NCBI GenBank assembly: GCA_964501335.1
Contig: CAZCTC010000034.1
Coordinates: forward strand, 13,900 to 77,899
DNA length: 64,000 nt
Direction: 5' to 3'
Source: CAZCTC01 sp964501335
Lineage (GTDB): Bacteria > Chloroflexota > Anaerolineae > B4-G1 > SLSP01
In this document: positions 8,413 to 18,000 of the stretch, in pieces
How positions within the stretch are numbered: the first letter of the stretch is position 1
Layout: each line of letters opens with the position of its first letter
Made by a program: the position numbers and the translations under genes
Notes under the pieces: model-generated
The model's input: only the letters and a program-made list of their open reading frames with translations
Databases searched by the model: none
What the model was told of the DNA's origin: nothing

Positions 8413-8551
8413 ATGTGAGGCGCAAATTTGATATCAATCTGAAACGCGATTGACTCTCTTATTGGAGGGGCTTTTCATTATAATAAAAGTATCCCTTTTT
8501 AACCAGATTATTACCTCAGGTGAGTCAATGCCGGTCATGGGAGATGATAGA

Positions 8552-11143
8552 ATGATGAATCTCACAAATGTCCGTGAAAGATTGATGGAACGGTTGTTGC
8601 AAATCGGTCGGGAACTGGCTTCGATTCTCGTGCTGGAGAATTTGTTGCCGGAGATCACGGATGCTGCCCTGGAACTGGCTGGAGAGGATGCTGTGCGCTC
8701 TAGCTTGTTGTTATACGATCCTAATTCAGGGAAGCTCTCCCGTGAGGCTACCACCTTTCATCCTCCGGAACGTGAGAATTCCGCTCATTCCTGGAATGTG
8801 ATGATTGCCGGAACGGCTTTTTCTTCCTGGCAGCCTGTGGTGACGGTAGGAGAGCGCGTTGGTTTACATTATGAGGGATTGAAACATGTGCGGAGTAACC
8901 CGTCACCGGTGACGATGGCTGTGCCGGTAGGCTGGGGGGATCTGCGGATCGGGGTGCTGGAAGTGGAATTCAACAACGGATCGGAGAGCCTGGCGGCAGA
9001 TCCTTTGATGATGGAGCTGTTGTCGCAGTTGGCGGCCCAGGCCGCGGTAGCGATTGAAAATGCGCGGCGGATGGCGGAACAGCGGCAGTACAGCGAATAT
9101 CTTGAGGATGTGATTGTGGATCGGGCTGTGGAGACCCGACAGGTTCGGAACCGACTGTTGGAATTGGGAGAGAGGCTGTCGGAAGTTGAGCGTAATTATC
9201 AATTGGTGGTGGAGACGATGCCGGGGGTGATCTGGAAGATGACGCCGGATCTGACTTTCACTTATTTGAGCAATGTTGAGGCTATGAATTTGGGCTATAC
9301 GACAGCGGAGATGATTGGACGGCCGGTCTGGGAATTTCTGACGCCTCGATATGTTCCTTATATCAAACGGATGGTGGCGGCGCGGATGCAGGTTTTGGAC
9401 GCCGGCCCACGAAATGAGATCGCCACGTTTACGTTAGAGGTGAGAGCTAAAAACGGTGAGGCTGCCTGGATGGAAGTGATGTCCCGGCCGATCTATGAGG
9501 ATGGGCGGTTGACCTGTTTTTTGGGAGCGATGGTGGATGTTACGCGCCGGCGGAAGATGGAAGAAAAGTTGCGCAATCTGGCCCGTGCCGTCGAGCAAAA
9601 TGCGACCGTGATTGTGATTACCGATGCTTCAGGGACGATTGAGTATGTCAATCCGGCTTTTGAGCGGATTACCGGTTATACGGCGGATGAAGTTTTAGGA
9701 CAGAATCCGCGGATATTGAAATCGGGGGTTCATCCTCCAGAGTTCTATCAGGAGATATGGCAGACGATTTCTCGCGGTGATGTCTGGCAGGGGGTAGTGG
9801 TCAATAAGAAGAAAGACGGCCTGTTGTATCATGAGTCTGTCGTGATCTCTCCGGTGCGGGATGAGATCGGCGATATCCAGCATTACATTGCAGTCAAAGA
9901 GGATGTAACGGCGCGCAAACGGGCTGAAGAGAATCTGCAACGTTTCAACGAGCGGATTCAAATTTTACATGATATGGATCAGGCCATTGTGGGGGCGCAA
10001 TCACCGCAGGCGATTGCCCGTTCGATTCTGGGCCGGGTGTCGCGGTTGATTCCCTCGCAGCGGGTTTCGGTGGTGGAATTTCAGGAAGGGGGTCCATCCG
10101 TGCTGGCGGTAGAAGCCAATGAAGGGTTTTCCGTCGATATTTCCCATTGGATGCCGGATCTCTACGATGCGGTACGCTGGCAGCCTTATTTGCAGGGGGT
10201 CATGGATCTGGGGACTTTGAGCTGGTATACGCTGTTGCAAGAGCAGCTAAAGGCTGAGGGGACGGCGGCCTATATGGTGATTCCGCTGGTGGTTGAGGGG
10301 CGGGTGATGGGGGCTCTGGTATTGGAGAGCCGGCGGCCGGGGGTTTTCTCTTCGCTCCATGTCGAGGTGGCGGCGGAGGTGGGGACGATTATGTCGGTAG
10401 CGCTGCGTCAGACGCAATTGCGGACCTCGTTGGAGCAGCGTACCCTGGAACTGGAGGCTCAGAATGCGGAGCTGGATGCCTTTGCCCACACGGTGGCTCA
10501 CGATTTGAAGAATCCATTGTGGATGGTTTCCAGCAGTGCGGAAATGCTGGCTACAGAGGGGAGCACGATGCGTCCGGCGGAGATAGAAGAACTGGCTCAT
10601 TTTGTAGCGGGGGGGGCATACAAGGCGACGGAGATTGTAAATAATCTGCTTTTGTTGGCGAGCACTCACAAGGTCGATGTGGAACTGCAACCATTAGATA
10701 TGTCGATCGTGGTCAATCAGGCGATGGCGCGGGGGATGCATTTAATTCAGTTGCATCAGCCTGAAATCAAGCAGCCGGAGAACTGGCCGATTGTCTGGGG
10801 ATATGCTCCCTGGGTAGAGGAAGTGTGGGCCAACTATATCAGCAATGCTCTGAAATATGGCGGTCGGCCTCCTGTGTTGGAACTGGGGTATTCGCTACCT
10901 GATCAGTCGGATGGTTTGGTTACCTTCTGGCTGCAAGACAATGGACCGGGATTGACGGCAGAAGAGATGGCGCGGTTGTTTATGCCTTTTGAGCGGTTGA
11001 GTCAGTTGGGGTCGGCCGGTCATGGGTTGGGGCTTTCGATCGTCAAGCGAATTGTTGAGAAGCTGGGGGGCGAAGTGGGGGTAGAAAGTGTGGTGGGGGA
11101 GGGCTGTCGGTTTTATTTTCGATTGCCCGGTGGAATAACGTGA
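8552..11143 (+). CDS. Orphan sensor histidine kinase (GAF-PAS-PAS-GAF-HisKA-HATPase)
   Basis: 863 residues from ATG at 8552, chosen because GGGAG lies 8 nt upstream; in-frame ATGs at 8528 and 8537 are alternatives. No membrane segment is seen, so it is probably cytosolic. Order: GAF (~1-180), short coiled coil, PAS (~205-330, GVIWKMTPDLTFTYLSN), PAS (~340-460, GTIEYVNPAFERITGY), GAF (~465-610), dimerisation/phosphoacceptor helix with H650 in AHTVAHDLKNPL, and an HATPase domain with N box (NYISNALKYGG), G1 (DNGPGL) and G2 (GHGLGLSIVKRI). It autophosphorylates in response to an unknown ligand and passes phosphate to a response regulator; none is encoded nearby. Confidence 0.9.
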   Translation: MMNLTNVRERLMERLLQIGRELASILVLENLLPEITDAALELAGEDAVRSSLLLYDPNSGKLSREATTFHPPERENSAHSWNVMIAGTAFSSWQPVVTVGERVGLHYEGLKHVRSNPSPVTMAVPVGWGDLRIGVLEVEFNNGSESLAADPLMMELLSQLAAQAAVAIENARRMAEQRQYSEYLEDVIVDRAVETRQVRNRLLELGERLSEVERNYQLVVETMPGVIWKMTPDLTFTYLSNVEAMNLGYTTAEMIGRPVWEFLTPRYVPYIKRMVAARMQVLDAGPRNEIATFTLEVRAKNGEAAWMEVMSRPIYEDGRLTCFLGAMVDVTRRRKMEEKLRNLARAVEQNATVIVITDASGTIEYVNPAFERITGYTADEVLGQNPRILKSGVHPPEFYQEIWQTISRGDVWQGVVVNKKKDGLLYHESVVISPVRDEIGDIQHYIAVKEDVTARKRAEENLQRFNERIQILHDMDQAIVGAQSPQAIARSILGRVSRLIPSQRVSVVEFQEGGPSVLAVEANEGFSVDISHWMPDLYDAVRWQPYLQGVMDLGTLSWYTLLQEQLKAEGTAAYMVIPLVVEGRVMGALVLESRRPGVFSSLHVEVAAEVGTIMSVALRQTQLRTSLEQRTLELEAQNAELDAFAHTVAHDLKNPLWMVSSSAEMLATEGSTMRPAEIEELAHFVAGGAYKATEIVNNLLLLASTHKVDVELQPLDMSIVVNQAMARGMHLIQLHQPEIKQPENWPIVWGYAPWVEEVWANYISNALKYGGRPPVLELGYSLPDQSDGLVTFWLQDNGPGLTAEEMARLFMPFERLSQLGSAGHGLGLSIVKRIVEKLGGEVGVESVVGEGCRFYFRLPGGIT

Positions 11144-11324
11144 AGCGTGGCGTGTGACAGGAGATGATCGAGTGTGGTGCCGTGGTTGAAGCAGTAAAAA
11201 ATTGTTTTAACGGGATGGTTCAAATATAGGGTAACACTCTAATCCGCCCTTTGCCTGGGGTTAATGGATTTTAAGAAAATAATCCGGTAATGCTCTTGTT
11301 TCCCGAATGTGGCAAATATCCGCT

Positions 11325-11455
11325 TTTCCCTGGGGTTTCACCCCAGGCTACCTTAAGATCGCCCCTTCGGGGCTGAGATTATTGGCGGTGAAACCTTCTT
11401 AAGCCTCGAAAGGGTGTACTAAGAAAGCCTGGGATCCTGGACCCCTTGGAGATTG
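11325..11455. repeat. CCTGGGGTTTCA-type interspersed repeat
   Basis: CCTGGGGTTTCACCCCAGG palindrome followed by CTACCTTAAG, CGCCCCTTCGGGGC and AAGCCTGGGATCC. The same blocks, some in inverted order, recur at 61512-61645, and a fragment lies at 49500-49560. The 560-bp gap 11144-11703 contains this repeat, two hairpins and the promoter of the next gene, and no gene that I can support. Confidence 0.65.
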
Positions 11456-11497
11456 TGGAGAATTTCTGATTTGGTTAACCATTTACGCGAATAGACA

Positions 11498-11531
11498 GGT
11501 ATTTGTGCGCTTTCTGAAGCGCCCAAATACC
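11498..11531. repeat. TCTG-loop hairpin
   Basis: Arms 11498-11512 and 11517-11531, 15 bp with one mismatch, loop TCTG. Confidence 0.65.
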
Positions 11532-11549
11532 GCTTAAAAACAAACTCCC

Positions 11550-11589
11550 TTAATGAAAGAGCCCCCGCTTGCGGGGGCTCTTTCATTAA
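11550..11589. terminator. Strong intergenic hairpin, probable terminator
   Basis: Perfect 19-bp stem (11550-11568 with 11571-11589): TTAATGAAAGAGCCCCCGC and its complement. The A/T-rich outer parts let it act in either direction. It insulates the zinc-ribbon gene promoter at 11638. Confidence 0.6.
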
Positions 11590-11637
11590 AGCGCTCCGAA
11601 AAGCACTCAGCGCGAATATTTAACCGCGTAGCGAAAT

Positions 11638-11665
11638 TTGAATGCCCCGGCAGAAAGTATATAAT
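11638..11665 (+). promoter_or_regulatory. Sigma70-type promoter of the zinc-ribbon gene
   Basis: TTGAAT (11638-11643), 16-bp spacer, perfect TATAAT (11660-11665). The start codon at 11704 lies about 32 nt after the expected transcription start. Confidence 0.7.
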
Positions 11666-11703
11666 TAACCCGTGGCGAAAAAATCGGTCAGGAGATGGCG
11701 CTG

Positions 11704-13005
11704 ATGGATGTATATGCTTTGTGGCTGGGGATACGGCAAATGAGCCGTGAGGAAATGCTGCGGATCGATCAGGCTGCCGTAGCGGCACAGCGCCAGAGTG
11801 GTGAGCAATTGGAGCGGTTGCTGCCGCAGTTGAAATCGGCTGTGCAATCGGCTATCGCTGAGGTTTTATTGACGGCTGAGGATCTAAAAACGGCGCATCG
11901 GGCGGCCACGCTGGAAAAATTGGGACGTGTGGTGGGGCGCGCTTTATTGGGGCAGGGCCAGAGGGCTGCTGATGAGGCGCAGCGGGCTCTGCGGCAGGTC
12001 TGGTTGGCGGAGATTAATCGGTTATATCGATTTGCGGTGACGATGGATCAGACGGCGCCTTATTTATCGGCAGGCCATTCGGAGCCGGTGGAGAGCCTGG
12101 TCGGTATTTGGGGGGGATTGTCGCGTGAAATTCAGTCGGAGGCGCCCGCTTCTGAGATTGTGTCGGGGGGGGCCTGGGCGCGTGGAAGTTGGGAGACAGC
12201 TTTTCAGCTTCCGTTGATGGGATTATCGTTGCAGTTTTTTGGGGCGGAGGGATTGAGCGAGGCGGATTGGGAAACTGTGGCCGTGTTTAAAACGGCGTAT
12301 GGGCAGGCGGTGATGACGGAGATGGAAAGGCTGGCTAGTTTATATCGGCCGGCTGGTGAGAAATTGGTGGAAAGTCTGGCGGTGCAGCCTTTTAATGATT
12401 TGAAGGCGGTTCTGGATCTCTGGCTGGATAATTGTCAGGCGCAATTGCAACCGGCAATGGCGCTGATTTCGGCGGTGCCGAAGGTGTCTCCTGCCCGATT
12501 GGGCGAGGGGGCCGTTTGGGCTGTGTTGGCAGTGCCGCCATCGCCGCTGCAGATCGTTATATCGTCGCAGCCGACGATCGTGCAGGGCAGTACCGTGGCG
12601 TTGAGGACCGAGCCGGCGATTGTGCAGGGAAGCACGGTGGCGTTAGGGGATGAGCCGGCGATCGTGCAGGGCAGTACCGTGGCGTTGGGGGACGAGCCGG
12701 CGATCGTGCAGGGCAGCACCGTGGCGTTGGGGGATGAACCGGCGATGGTGCAGGGCAGTACCGTGGCGTTGGGATCAACGGTATCTTTGGCGGCTCCGTC
12801 GGAAGTCATTTGTTTGAATTGCGGCGGACCGGTGAATCCAGGGGCGAAATTCTGTGGACATTGTGGCCATCATATGGAGGCGGTATCGATGAAACCGGGC
12901 GATTCCCCGGTACCAGTGAAGAAGACCGATTGTCCGAAGTGTGGAAAACCAATAACGCTGGATATGCGCTTTTGTGGTCATTGTGGCTATGCCATAAGGG
13001 TATGA
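11704..13005 (+). CDS. Unknown helical protein with tandem 14-residue repeats and two C-terminal zinc ribbons
   Basis: 433 residues from ATG at 11704; AGGAG at 11690-11694 is well spaced for it and touches the alternative ATG at 11695. Residues 1-280 are predicted helical and match no family I recognise. Residues ~290-358 contain five tandem copies of a 14-residue unit, consensus EPAIVQGSTVALGD, encoded by a 42-bp DNA repeat. The C-terminus has two short zinc ribbons (CLNCG...CGHCG and CPKCG...CGHCG, 'double zinc ribbon' type). No signal peptide or membrane segment. It shares the zinc-ribbon theme with the gene at 14432, which lies two genes downstream in the same direction. Function unknown; the ribbons suggest a scaffold or nucleic-acid/protein binding role. 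Confidence 0.75.
   Translation: MDVYALWLGIRQMSREEMLRIDQAAVAAQRQSGEQLERLLPQLKSAVQSAIAEVLLTAEDLKTAHRAATLEKLGRVVGRALLGQGQRAADEAQRALRQVWLAEINRLYRFAVTMDQTAPYLSAGHSEPVESLVGIWGGLSREIQSEAPASEIVSGGAWARGSWETAFQLPLMGLSLQFFGAEGLSEADWETVAVFKTAYGQAVMTEMERLASLYRPAGEKLVESLAVQPFNDLKAVLDLWLDNCQAQLQPAMALISAVPKVSPARLGEGAVWAVLAVPPSPLQIVISSQPTIVQGSTVALRTEPAIVQGSTVALGDEPAIVQGSTVALGDEPAIVQGSTVALGDEPAMVQGSTVALGSTVSLAAPSEVICLNCGGPVNPGAKFCGHCGHHMEAVSMKPGDSPVPVKKTDCPKCGKPITLDMRFCGHCGYAIRV
12571..12774 (+). repeat. Five tandem 42-bp repeats inside the zinc-ribbon gene
   Basis: Units begin at 12571, 12613, 12655, 12697 and 12739 and differ by a few silent or conservative changes. The period is a multiple of three, so gain or loss of units keeps the frame. 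Confidence 0.9.
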
Positions 13006-13011
13006 GGGGGC

Positions 13012-13133
13012 GGCTCTGGAAAAGGCTATGTTTTGGTGCGGACCTCACCCCCGGCCCCCTCTCCCGCGCGCGGGAGAGGGGGAGTAAGAGATCGTTGCCG
13101 GGGTGGCTCTGGAAAAGGCCATGTTTTCGTGCG
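13012..13133 (+). repeat. Inserted REP-like palindrome flanked by a 29-bp direct repeat
   Basis: A 29-bp segment (GGCTCTGGAAAAGGC.ATGTTTT...) occurs at 13012-13040 and again at 13105-13133 with two differences. Between them lies CCTCACCCCCGGCCCCCTCT followed by CCCGCGCGCGGGAGAGGGGG, a widespread REP-like palindrome. The direct repeat is the leading edge of the TCTG element, so the REP has split or duplicated that edge. Confidence 0.65.
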
Positions 13134-13258
13134 CATTCTGATGCGCACGAAAACATCAATAAAAAACCCTCTCTTTCCATCCAGCGCGGCGTATCTTACT
13201 GAGAAAAGATCATGTGCGGGACGTTACAAGGTTATCAAGCCCTATTTTCAGGACAGGA
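13105..13258 (+). repeat. Full copy of the interspersed element with TCTG hairpin
   Basis: Hairpin arms 13121-13136 and 13141-13156 (16 bp perfect, loop TCTG), then CCCTCTCTTTCCATCC, AGCGCGGCG, TCTTACTGAGAAAAG, TGTGCGGGACGTTACAAGG and AGCCCTATTTTCAGGAC. It ends at the Shine-Dalgarno of the next gene and so forms part of its 5' region. Confidence 0.75.
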
Positions 13259-13269
13259 GTATGGATGTT

Positions 13270-14439
13270 ATGAGTGACGTTGATCTGGCTTCGATGCCGA
13301 TGATGGAAGAGGAGCTTTCTGCCGGGGGGCAAAATATTTCTGAGTGTTTGCGGCAGTTGCAGGAGCTGGCAGGCAAACTGGATCAAGCGGATGTCCTGGA
13401 GGGGATGGAAAAAGAAAATGAGTTGCTTTCGTTTCAGAATGTGAGGGAAGCGGGAGAGCGATTGCTCCAGGTTGTTGAGGCGCGGAATGGCGAGATCCTT
13501 TTGGGGCAGCAGGCTTTTGAGTCGCGGGCGGCGGTGATTCAGGCTTTGTTACTGACGTTGCAGGCGATGGATCATGCGGCGCTGTCGCAACTGGATCTGA
13601 CGATCAAGGGCCTGGATGGGCAGGCTCAGGCTTTTGTCTCTCAGATGGCGGTCGATCTGAAGCCGGCGATCAAAACCGGGTTGGGGCAGTTTTCTATTTC
13701 CAATGCTCAGCTGGAGAATTATCAGGCGTTGATGCCGAAGGTGCAGCCGGTGTTGCAGCTGGTGATGCGACAGGCGGCGATCCAGACGGCGGAGAAGGTC
13801 TATGCGCCGTTAGCCGAAGTGGCGGCGCAGGAATGTGCGAGAGTGGTGCCGTTTGCGATCACCTTTGAGCGGATGTTGGAGCATGTAGATTTGTTGATGG
13901 CACCGATGTTGGAGCATGCCGCTGATGCTGCTCCGCGGGCGGCGTTGAGTATGCTTTCAGGTGCTCCCGAGAAATTCGGGCAGCCGGACAGTTCCGCTCT
14001 GTTTTTATCTTTTTCCCATGAGGCGCTGGTCAATTCATTGACCCAGTTACCGGAGGGGTGGATGCAGGAGGCGTTGACGGCGCCGGCCGTGATGCAGTGC
14101 GTTACAGTGCCGGCCAATGAGAATATTCTGGCCCGGACGGCCCGGCTTTTGGGATGGGTGGAGAATTACAAGTCGCATTTGAATACGGCGGCGGGGGCGG
14201 CGCTTGATCGGCATTGGACGGCGATGGGGGCGGCGGCGCGGGTGACTTTTTATTTGCAGACGAGTTTCCAGCCGTTACGGCAGAAGCTGGTAGAGGCTTT
14301 GAATCAGATTCAGGAACGGCTGCGGGAGTTGAATTTGATTGAGGGATGGGTGGATGTGAATGCCGGCCGGCAGTTATCCGATTTGGGGCGGATGAAGGGT
14401 GAGATTAAGGAGTTGGTGGATGGAGTGAACCATGAGTGA
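13270..14439 (+). CDS. Conserved helical protein of unknown function
   Basis: 389 residues from ATG at 13270 (MSDVDLASM), which AGGAG at 13255 places at good spacing; the in-frame ATG at 13261 is too close to it. Almost entirely helical and Ala/Leu/Gln-rich; no cysteine ribbons, signal peptide or membrane segment. It resembles the N-terminal part of the 11704 protein in composition and length but I cannot show homology by eye. The stop overlaps the start of the next gene by 8 bp, so the two are translated together. Confidence 0.7.
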   Translation: MSDVDLASMPMMEEELSAGGQNISECLRQLQELAGKLDQADVLEGMEKENELLSFQNVREAGERLLQVVEARNGEILLGQQAFESRAAVIQALLLTLQAMDHAALSQLDLTIKGLDGQAQAFVSQMAVDLKPAIKTGLGQFSISNAQLENYQALMPKVQPVLQLVMRQAAIQTAEKVYAPLAEVAAQECARVVPFAITFERMLEHVDLLMAPMLEHAADAAPRAALSMLSGAPEKFGQPDSSALFLSFSHEALVNSLTQLPEGWMQEALTAPAVMQCVTVPANENILARTARLLGWVENYKSHLNTAAGAALDRHWTAMGAAARVTFYLQTSFQPLRQKLVEALNQIQERLRELNLIEGWVDVNAGRQLSDLGRMKGEIKELVDGVNHE

Positions 14440-15010
14440 AAAGCTGGAAGAAAAACAGTTCTGTGTGATTTGTGGGACGAAGTTTAGTTCTGAGCTGGTT
14501 GTCTGTGAGGCATGCGGTACCCCGGTCATGGCCGCGGCGATGTCGGTGAACCCGGCCGGCGGGACGGGGGAGTCTGCGGTGATAAAATCTGGGGCGACCG
14601 CGCCGCCTTTGCGGAAAGGCGGCGCTTCCGTGGTCCGAAATGATTCCCGGCCGGGCAGTGTTTATCTGGCGGCGATTGCCGGTGTGATGGAAGCGATCGT
14701 CGGTCTTTTACCGCTTCTTGTGGGGTTTCTGATGGCATCTTCTCCCTATGATAGGGGGACGGGGATATTTTTCTTGCTGCTTGCTCTGACCCTGATCGTA
14801 GCTGGATCGGCGCGTTGTGTCGGATTGTTGATGGGGCAAGGTTGGGGACGCGCTTTCGGGATTGTGGTGCAGTTTGTTTATCTTTTCATGATCTTAATTT
14901 ATGATGGGATGGGAAGTGCCAAAGGGTTCTGTCTGGGGATTTTAGTGATTTGGGGAATCTTTAATTGGATTGTTTTAAACCGACCGTCGTTGATGTACTA
15001 TTTAGATTGA
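14432..15010 (+). CDS. Zinc-ribbon membrane protein
   Basis: 192 residues. N-terminal zinc ribbon C11-VI-C14...C25-EA-C28, a low-complexity linker (~35-75), then about four hydrophobic segments (YLAAIAGVMEAIVGLLPLL, FFLLLALTLIVAGSA, FGIVVQFVYLFMILIY, FCLGILVIWGIFNWIVL). Coupled to the preceding gene by an 8-bp overlap. The linker segment TAPPLRKGGA is encoded by a 10-bp perfect inverted repeat around 14600-14625. Function unknown; it may anchor the soluble zinc-ribbon partner at the membrane. Confidence 0.75.
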   Translation: MSEKLEEKQFCVICGTKFSSELVVCEACGTPVMAAAMSVNPAGGTGESAVIKSGATAPPLRKGGASVVRNDSRPGSVYLAAIAGVMEAIVGLLPLLVGFLMASSPYDRGTGIFFLLLALTLIVAGSARCVGLLMGQGWGRAFGIVVQFVYLFMILIYDGMGSAKGFCLGILVIWGIFNWIVLNRPSLMYYLD

Positions 15011-15015
15011 GTTAT

Positions 15016-18000
15016 TTATTTTATCGTGCTGCGGGCGGTGAGCAGATAGATCCAGAATTTAGTGCCGCGGCCTTTCTGGCTGGCGACGGTGATGGAGCCG
15101 CCGTGCAATTCAATAATTTCTTTGACAATGGAGAGTCCCAGGCCTGATCCCGGGATTTGTGTTTGTTGGGGTTCCAATCCTCGATAGAAGCGATCGAAGA
15201 TATAGGGTATTTCAATCTCCGGAATACCTATGCCGGTGTCCTCAATGGTGATGATTACCTGAGGCGGCTCGATCGTTGTGGTGAGTTCTGCTTTTACCTC
15301 GACACTGCCCCCGTTTGTGGTGTAATGGAGTGCATTTTCCATTAAATTGTTCAAGACGGGGGCAAATTTTTCCGGATCGATCAGCACCTGGAGGCCGGGT
15401 TCCATCGGGGCCAGGCTGAGCGTGATTTCTTTTAATTCAGCCAGGGGGCGATAATTTTCAAGGGTTTTCTGCAATAGCGTACTGACGTCGATATGTTGAA
15501 TTCGAAGCCGGGTGTGACCGGCATCGAGGCGGGAAATTTCCAGGACTTCTTCCAGTACGCTGCTCTGGCGGGCGGCCTCTTTTTTCAGGGCTTCGACGTA
15601 AGGGGGCCAGCGATCCGGCGTCGTGCGTTCCATCAGGGTCAGATAGAGATTGATGGCCGTGATCGGGGTGCGTAGTTCATGGGAGACATTGGAGATGAAT
15701 TGGGATTTCAGACGGTCCAATGCCTTGAATTGCGTGATATTATGGGCGGCGACGACGACGGTTGAAGGATAACCTTCGACGGGGGCTGCGCTCAATTGCA
15801 GGTCGAGGCCCGGCAGTTCGAAGGTCATTTCGGGGTGTTCGGCGGCATGTTGGGCCAGTTCTTTCAGGGCGGCATTCCATTGCGCGAGTTCGTTCCCTGT
15901 CATGCGATTGGTCCAGTTGACGACCGTCGGATTGACCTGGAGGACCCAGCCTTCCTGATCGGTGACCATCAAACCGTCGGAGGCGCTGCGTAAGATGGCG
16001 GCCGCGCGGGCCGCCTGTTCGTTTAACTGGGCGGTGCGTTCCCGGACTCTTTGTTCCAGTTGCGCGGTGTAATCCTTTGATTTCTGGTAGAGGCGGGCGT
16101 TTTCGAGCGCGATGGCGGCCTGATCGGCAAAAGCCTGGAGGCGGTGGGCGTGAGGTTCATTGAATTGTCCTGGTTGGGTGCCGTCTACATTGAGGAAGCC
16201 GACGACTTCATTATCGATGCAAATCGGGGCACTGACGCAGGATCGGACCCAGGTCATAGAGGGGAATGATATCCAGGCCCTGTCTTCTGTGATATTGGGG
16301 ATGCAATAAGGTAAACGGGTTTCGATTATTTTTCGGAAATTGGCGGTTTCGGCAATGGAAAAAGTCAGATCTTCAATCCACTGGTCGACGCCGAACCGGT
16401 CATAGCCCCGGCCGCGCGCGAAACAGGCCATGCCTTCCTGGATCAACATGATATTGCAGCTTTCTCCTGGAACGACACGGAGGGCCTGTTCCAGGATACG
16501 ATCGAGGACCTCATCGAGTTCGAGGGTGGAGTTGATCGCAGCGGCAGCTTCGGCGAGCGCTTCTGCCAGCCGGCGTTGTTCATGTTCGGCTTCAAAGAGG
16601 CGGGCGCGTTGAACGGCAACGGCAGCCAGCCGGGCAACGGCTTCGGTGGTTGCGATGATTTCCGGAGTGAACGTAAGCTTTTTTCCCATAGAGCAGACAG
16701 CCAGAACTCCGATGGTCTCTGTATCGGTAGCGATGGGAACGACCAGACTGGAGCGTAGTCCGATTTCGGTCCAGTCTGGAAGAGCTTCCGGATATTGGGC
16801 ATAAGCATTGGTCCAGGCGGGCTGGCCGGTTCTGATGGCCTGTCCGGCCAGCCCGGTGCTCAGGGGGATTTCTATCTGAGAGAGATCGGGAAGGTGATAG
16901 AGATAGCGATAGCGCACGGTTTGAGTCTGAGGGTTGAGCACGCCAAGGGCTGCGCCGTCACTGTTGGTCAGTTCTGTGGCACCGGCGAGCAGGCGTGGAA
17001 TGAGTGAGGCGAGTTCCATTTCGCTGCCGAGGATGTGGGCCAGGGTGTTTAATTGTTCTTCGCGGGCCAGGCGGCGTTGGGTTTCTTCATATAGTGAAGC
17101 ATTTTTCAGGGCTACCGCGATTTGATCTGTCAGAATGCCGAGCGTACGGAATTGATGTTCATCTGGAGGTTGGGAGGGATTGTATTGGATGAGCAGGACT
17201 CCTACGTTGGTCTTTCCTTGCAGTAAAGGAAAGCCGGCGTTGTTTCCTGTGATCCAGCATTGTCCCGATTCTCCTACCTGTTTGACCAATTGTTGCAAAG
17301 AGAGGGGGAGACTGTTGAAATCAACGGTGGGGAGGTTTCTGCCGGCTTTGGCCCGCATGACCCAACCCGGGAAGTCGGGATCGTGGGTAAAGAGGCCCAC
17401 GCGTTCGTAGTCGAAGGCATTTTGGAGCAGCGTGACGGTGGTCTGAAGAATCTGTTCGACATTTTGTTGCGCTGTGATTTCACGGCCGATGCGATTGATC
17501 AGAGAGAGTTGGATGGTTTGGTTTTTAAGGGTCTGTTCACTCTGACGGAGCGTGGTCTCGGTAGTCTTACGGGCGGTGATATCGGTGACAAAACCGTAGT
17601 AGCAGATGATTTCTCCGTCGGAACTGGTAATCACCTGGGTCAATATTTCGATGGGGACGCGGATGCCGTCTTTACGGATATACTCTTTTTCGTAACGTAT
17701 CGGCATTTTGTAGTTGAGCAGTTTTTGGAGCGCCTCTTCTTCTATCTTATGCCATTCGGGAGGGGTGAGATCATCCCGCCAGCTGAGATTTTGCAGTTCT
17801 TCTAAAGAATAGCCCACCAGATCCGTGAAGGCTTTATTGACAATCCCGATGTGACCATCCACATAACCAAAGGCGAAGGGTTGAGAGGAGTTTTCCAGGA
17901 TTTGAGCCAGCAGATGGGCTCGTTCCTCGCTTTGTTGCAGGGCTGTTTCCACGGAGTGCTGGCCGGTGGCCTGTTGTTTGATTTCCATCAGCGTGGATGA

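Noticed and set aside
8450..8484. Promoter TTGACT...TATAAT ahead of the first histidine kinase
   Set aside because: The spacer is 23 bp, too long for a standard sigma70 promoter; only the -10 is convincing.
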